A DNA stretch of 64,000 nucleotides from Chelativorans sp. AA-79. GTDB lineage: Bacteria; Pseudomonadota; Alphaproteobacteria; Rhizobiales; Rhizobiaceae. Positions 62,592 through 64,000 of this stretch are shown here, one piece after another (within the stretch, counting starts at the first letter, position 1; every line of letters begins with the position of its first letter). The notes below the pieces were generated by a model. It searched no databases and was not told where the DNA came from. It saw only the letters and a program-made list of their open reading frames with translations. The DNA lies in assembly GCF_029457495.1 (NCBI RefSeq), contig NZ_CP120361.1, forward strand, positions 4,046,001 through 4,110,000. Direction: 5' to 3'. Position numbers and translations under genes: made by a program.

Positions 62592-63872
62592 ATGTCCATG
62601 AAACTCGCCGCTATCGTGCCGGGCACGGCGCTCGGGCTGCTGATCACCGCGGCCGCCCATGCCCAGCAGATTACAGTCCAGTGCGACGATCTCGGCTTCG
62701 GCTGCGACACCATGGCGCCGGTGGTCGAACGATTCAACCAGGAGCATGCCGGCAAGACCGTGAAGCTCGAGAAGGTCTCCTACCAGACGATCGTCGAGGC
62801 GCTGCCGGTGCAGCTCGAATCAGGCGAAGGGCCGGATGCCGCCATCGTCACCGACCTGGGAGGATTGAGCCGCTACTATCTCGACCTCACGCCCTATGTG
62901 GACGCCGCTCATTTCGAGCAGGAGTTCGGGCGCACGCTGCAGTGGCTGCGCGGCAGCAACCCGGATGGCGAGGCCATCAACGGCATGCCGACCTCGCTGA
63001 CGGTGAACGGCGCCTATGTGAACCTCACGTTGTTCGAGCAGGCCGGCGTCCCCGTGCCGCAGGAGGGCGCCACCTGGGACGAGTGGGCGGAAGCGGCACG
63101 CCAGGTGGCCGACGCGACACAGACGGACTTCCCGATGGAGATGGACCGCTCGGGCCACCGCTTCGCGAGTTTCGCGATCAGCCACGGCGCGGAGCTGGTG
63201 GACGACGAAGGCAATCCCGTCGTCGATGACGGCCTGCGCACCGCGATCGAGAAGTTCGTCGAGTGGCACAAGAACGGCACCATGCCGCTCGATCTGTGGG
63301 GCGCGGTCGGCGGCTCCACCCATCGCGAGCTCTTCACCGATTTCCTGAACGCCAATGTGGTCTTCTATTTCGGCGGCTCGTGGACGCTGAACCAGATGGA
63401 CACCGAAGTGGGCGACCTCTTCGAATGGGCGGTCGTTTCCGCTCCATGCGGCCCTTCCTCCTGCACCGTGATGCCGGGCGGCGGCGCGCTGGTCGGCTTC
63501 AGGCACACCGACAATCCCGAGCTCGTGGGCGAGTTCATCAACTATATCGCCCAGCCGGAGAACTATAAGGAAATCATCGCCGCGTCGGTGGAGATTCCGG
63601 CCGCAGCTTCGCTGATCGAGGGCGGTGTGGACTATCCCAGCGCATCGGAGCGCACGCGGGAAGCGCTCGCCACCTTCACGAACCAGATCCCGAAAATGGC
63701 GCCGGCGGCCTACCGCTTCCAGGGCTGGCGGTTCCAGCGGGCGATGATGAACGCACTCACCACGCGCATCAGCCAGGTCATCAATGACGAGCTTACGGTG
63801 GATGCGGCGCTGGAGCGCATCAAGCAGGACGTAGAGCTCGCCATGGACGCGGCCAAGGCCGGCAACCAATAA
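62592..63872 (+). CDS. Sugar ABC transporter substrate-binding protein (SBP family 1)
   Basis: I start at the ATG 62592 (426 residues) behind GGAGGAAGAAA. It has a signal peptide (about 1-25, ending AAAHAQ) and the family 1 pattern: QITVQCDDLGFGCDTMAPVVERFNQEHAGKTV, ATWDEWAEAARQVADATQ, FYFGGSWTLNQM. Candidate sugar ligand is unknown. It is divergent from the oxidoreductase operon and its promoter carries the second FadR-type operator, so import and oxidation are probably coregulated. Confidence 0.92.
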   Translation: MSMKLAAIVPGTALGLLITAAAHAQQITVQCDDLGFGCDTMAPVVERFNQEHAGKTVKLEKVSYQTIVEALPVQLESGEGPDAAIVTDLGGLSRYYLDLTPYVDAAHFEQEFGRTLQWLRGSNPDGEAINGMPTSLTVNGAYVNLTLFEQAGVPVPQEGATWDEWAEAARQVADATQTDFPMEMDRSGHRFASFAISHGAELVDDEGNPVVDDGLRTAIEKFVEWHKNGTMPLDLWGAVGGSTHRELFTDFLNANVVFYFGGSWTLNQMDTEVGDLFEWAVVSAPCGPSSCTVMPGGGALVGFRHTDNPELVGEFINYIAQPENYKEIIAASVEIPAAASLIEGGVDYPSASERTREALATFTNQIPKMAPAAYRFQGWRFQRAMMNALTTRISQVINDELTVDAALERIKQDVELAMDAAKAGNQ

Positions 63873-63893
63873 CCACCGCGAGAGGAAGGGCGC

Positions 63894-64000
63894 ATGGCCG
63901 TCGGAGCCACGCTATCGGGAGCAGCCGCCGCCCTTGCGGCGCTCCCCGCAAAGCTGGTCGAGCCCGTCATGCTCGGCCTGCAGAAGCTTCTGGGCGCCCG
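63894..64000 (+). CDS. ABC transporter permease, N-terminal part only (3' cut by window)
   Basis: An ATG at 63894, 21 nt after the binding-protein stop and behind AGAGGAAGG, opens a frame that runs off the window. The first 35 residues (alanine-rich, then KLVEPVMLGLQKLLG) are too short for identification. A sugar ABC permease (MalF type) is expected by operon order. Confidence 0.55.
   Translation, partial: MAVGATLSGAAAALAALPAKLVEPVMLGLQKLLGA

Overview
This is a high-GC alphaproteobacterial chromosome segment, most likely from a rhizobial lineage (Hyphomicrobiales, Phyllobacteriaceae/Brucellaceae-like). The main reason is the flagellar locus at 880-35977. Its gene order is the rhizobial/Brucella arrangement: motA-fliM-fliN-fliG-flhB, flgF-fliI, flgB to fliP, flagellins, fliF-motB-motC-fliK, a Rem/FtcR-type regulator, flgE to fliQ, flhA-fliR. 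It includes the alphaproteobacterial factors MotC, MotE, FlaF, FlbT and Rem. No fliD, fliS or fliA-like sigma factor is present. The species cannot be named from this window.

Layout: 2-832 is the 3' part of a sugar-phosphate isomerase/epimerase gene. 880-35977 is the flagellar cluster. 36238-48210 is a polysaccharide/O-antigen cluster: GDP-mannose (manC), GDP-4-keto-6-deoxymannose (gmd), GDP-perosamine (per), a probable perosamine N-acetyltransferase, an ABC-2 exporter (wzm/wzt) and four glycosyltransferase genes. Its central part (about 37.7-46.3 kb) is clearly poorer in GC than the flanks and looks acquired. 48284-53135 is a minus-strand operon of a GntR regulator, a TRAP transporter and an idonate-type dehydrogenase. 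53257-58168 is a minus-strand dipeptide/oligopeptide-type ABC transporter operon. 58458-58889 encodes an OsmC-like protein. 58902-62268 is a minus-strand operon of two Gfo/Idh/MocA oxidoreductases, a second GntR regulator and a VOC protein. It is divergent from a sugar ABC transporter that starts at 62592 and runs off the window.

How the parts work together: the flagellar genes encode nearly all of the export gate, rod, rings, hook, filament and motor. Seven flagellar transcription starts share a DNA motif, CRCAAG-N10-TAGnnT. In four of them it is preceded by a second CAAG-like half-site 11 bp upstream. This is the geometry expected for an OmpR-family activator overlapping the -35 region, and I infer that it is the binding site of the Rem/FtcR regulator at 25038-25712. 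The O-antigen genes would build and export an N-acetylperosamine-containing polymer. The downstream catabolic operons are controlled by two FadR-type GntR proteins, and matching palindromic operators can be seen at their promoters.

Main anomalies: a one-base frame break separates the signal peptide of flgI from its mature part; an ABC permease gene has no ATG/GTG/TTG start but has an ideal Shine-Dalgarno in front of an ATC codon; identical 11-bp operators flank the divergent promoters at 62269-62591; and hairpins or inverted repeats lie in the leaders of both flagellin genes. I saw no tRNA, rRNA, CRISPR array or intact insertion sequence.
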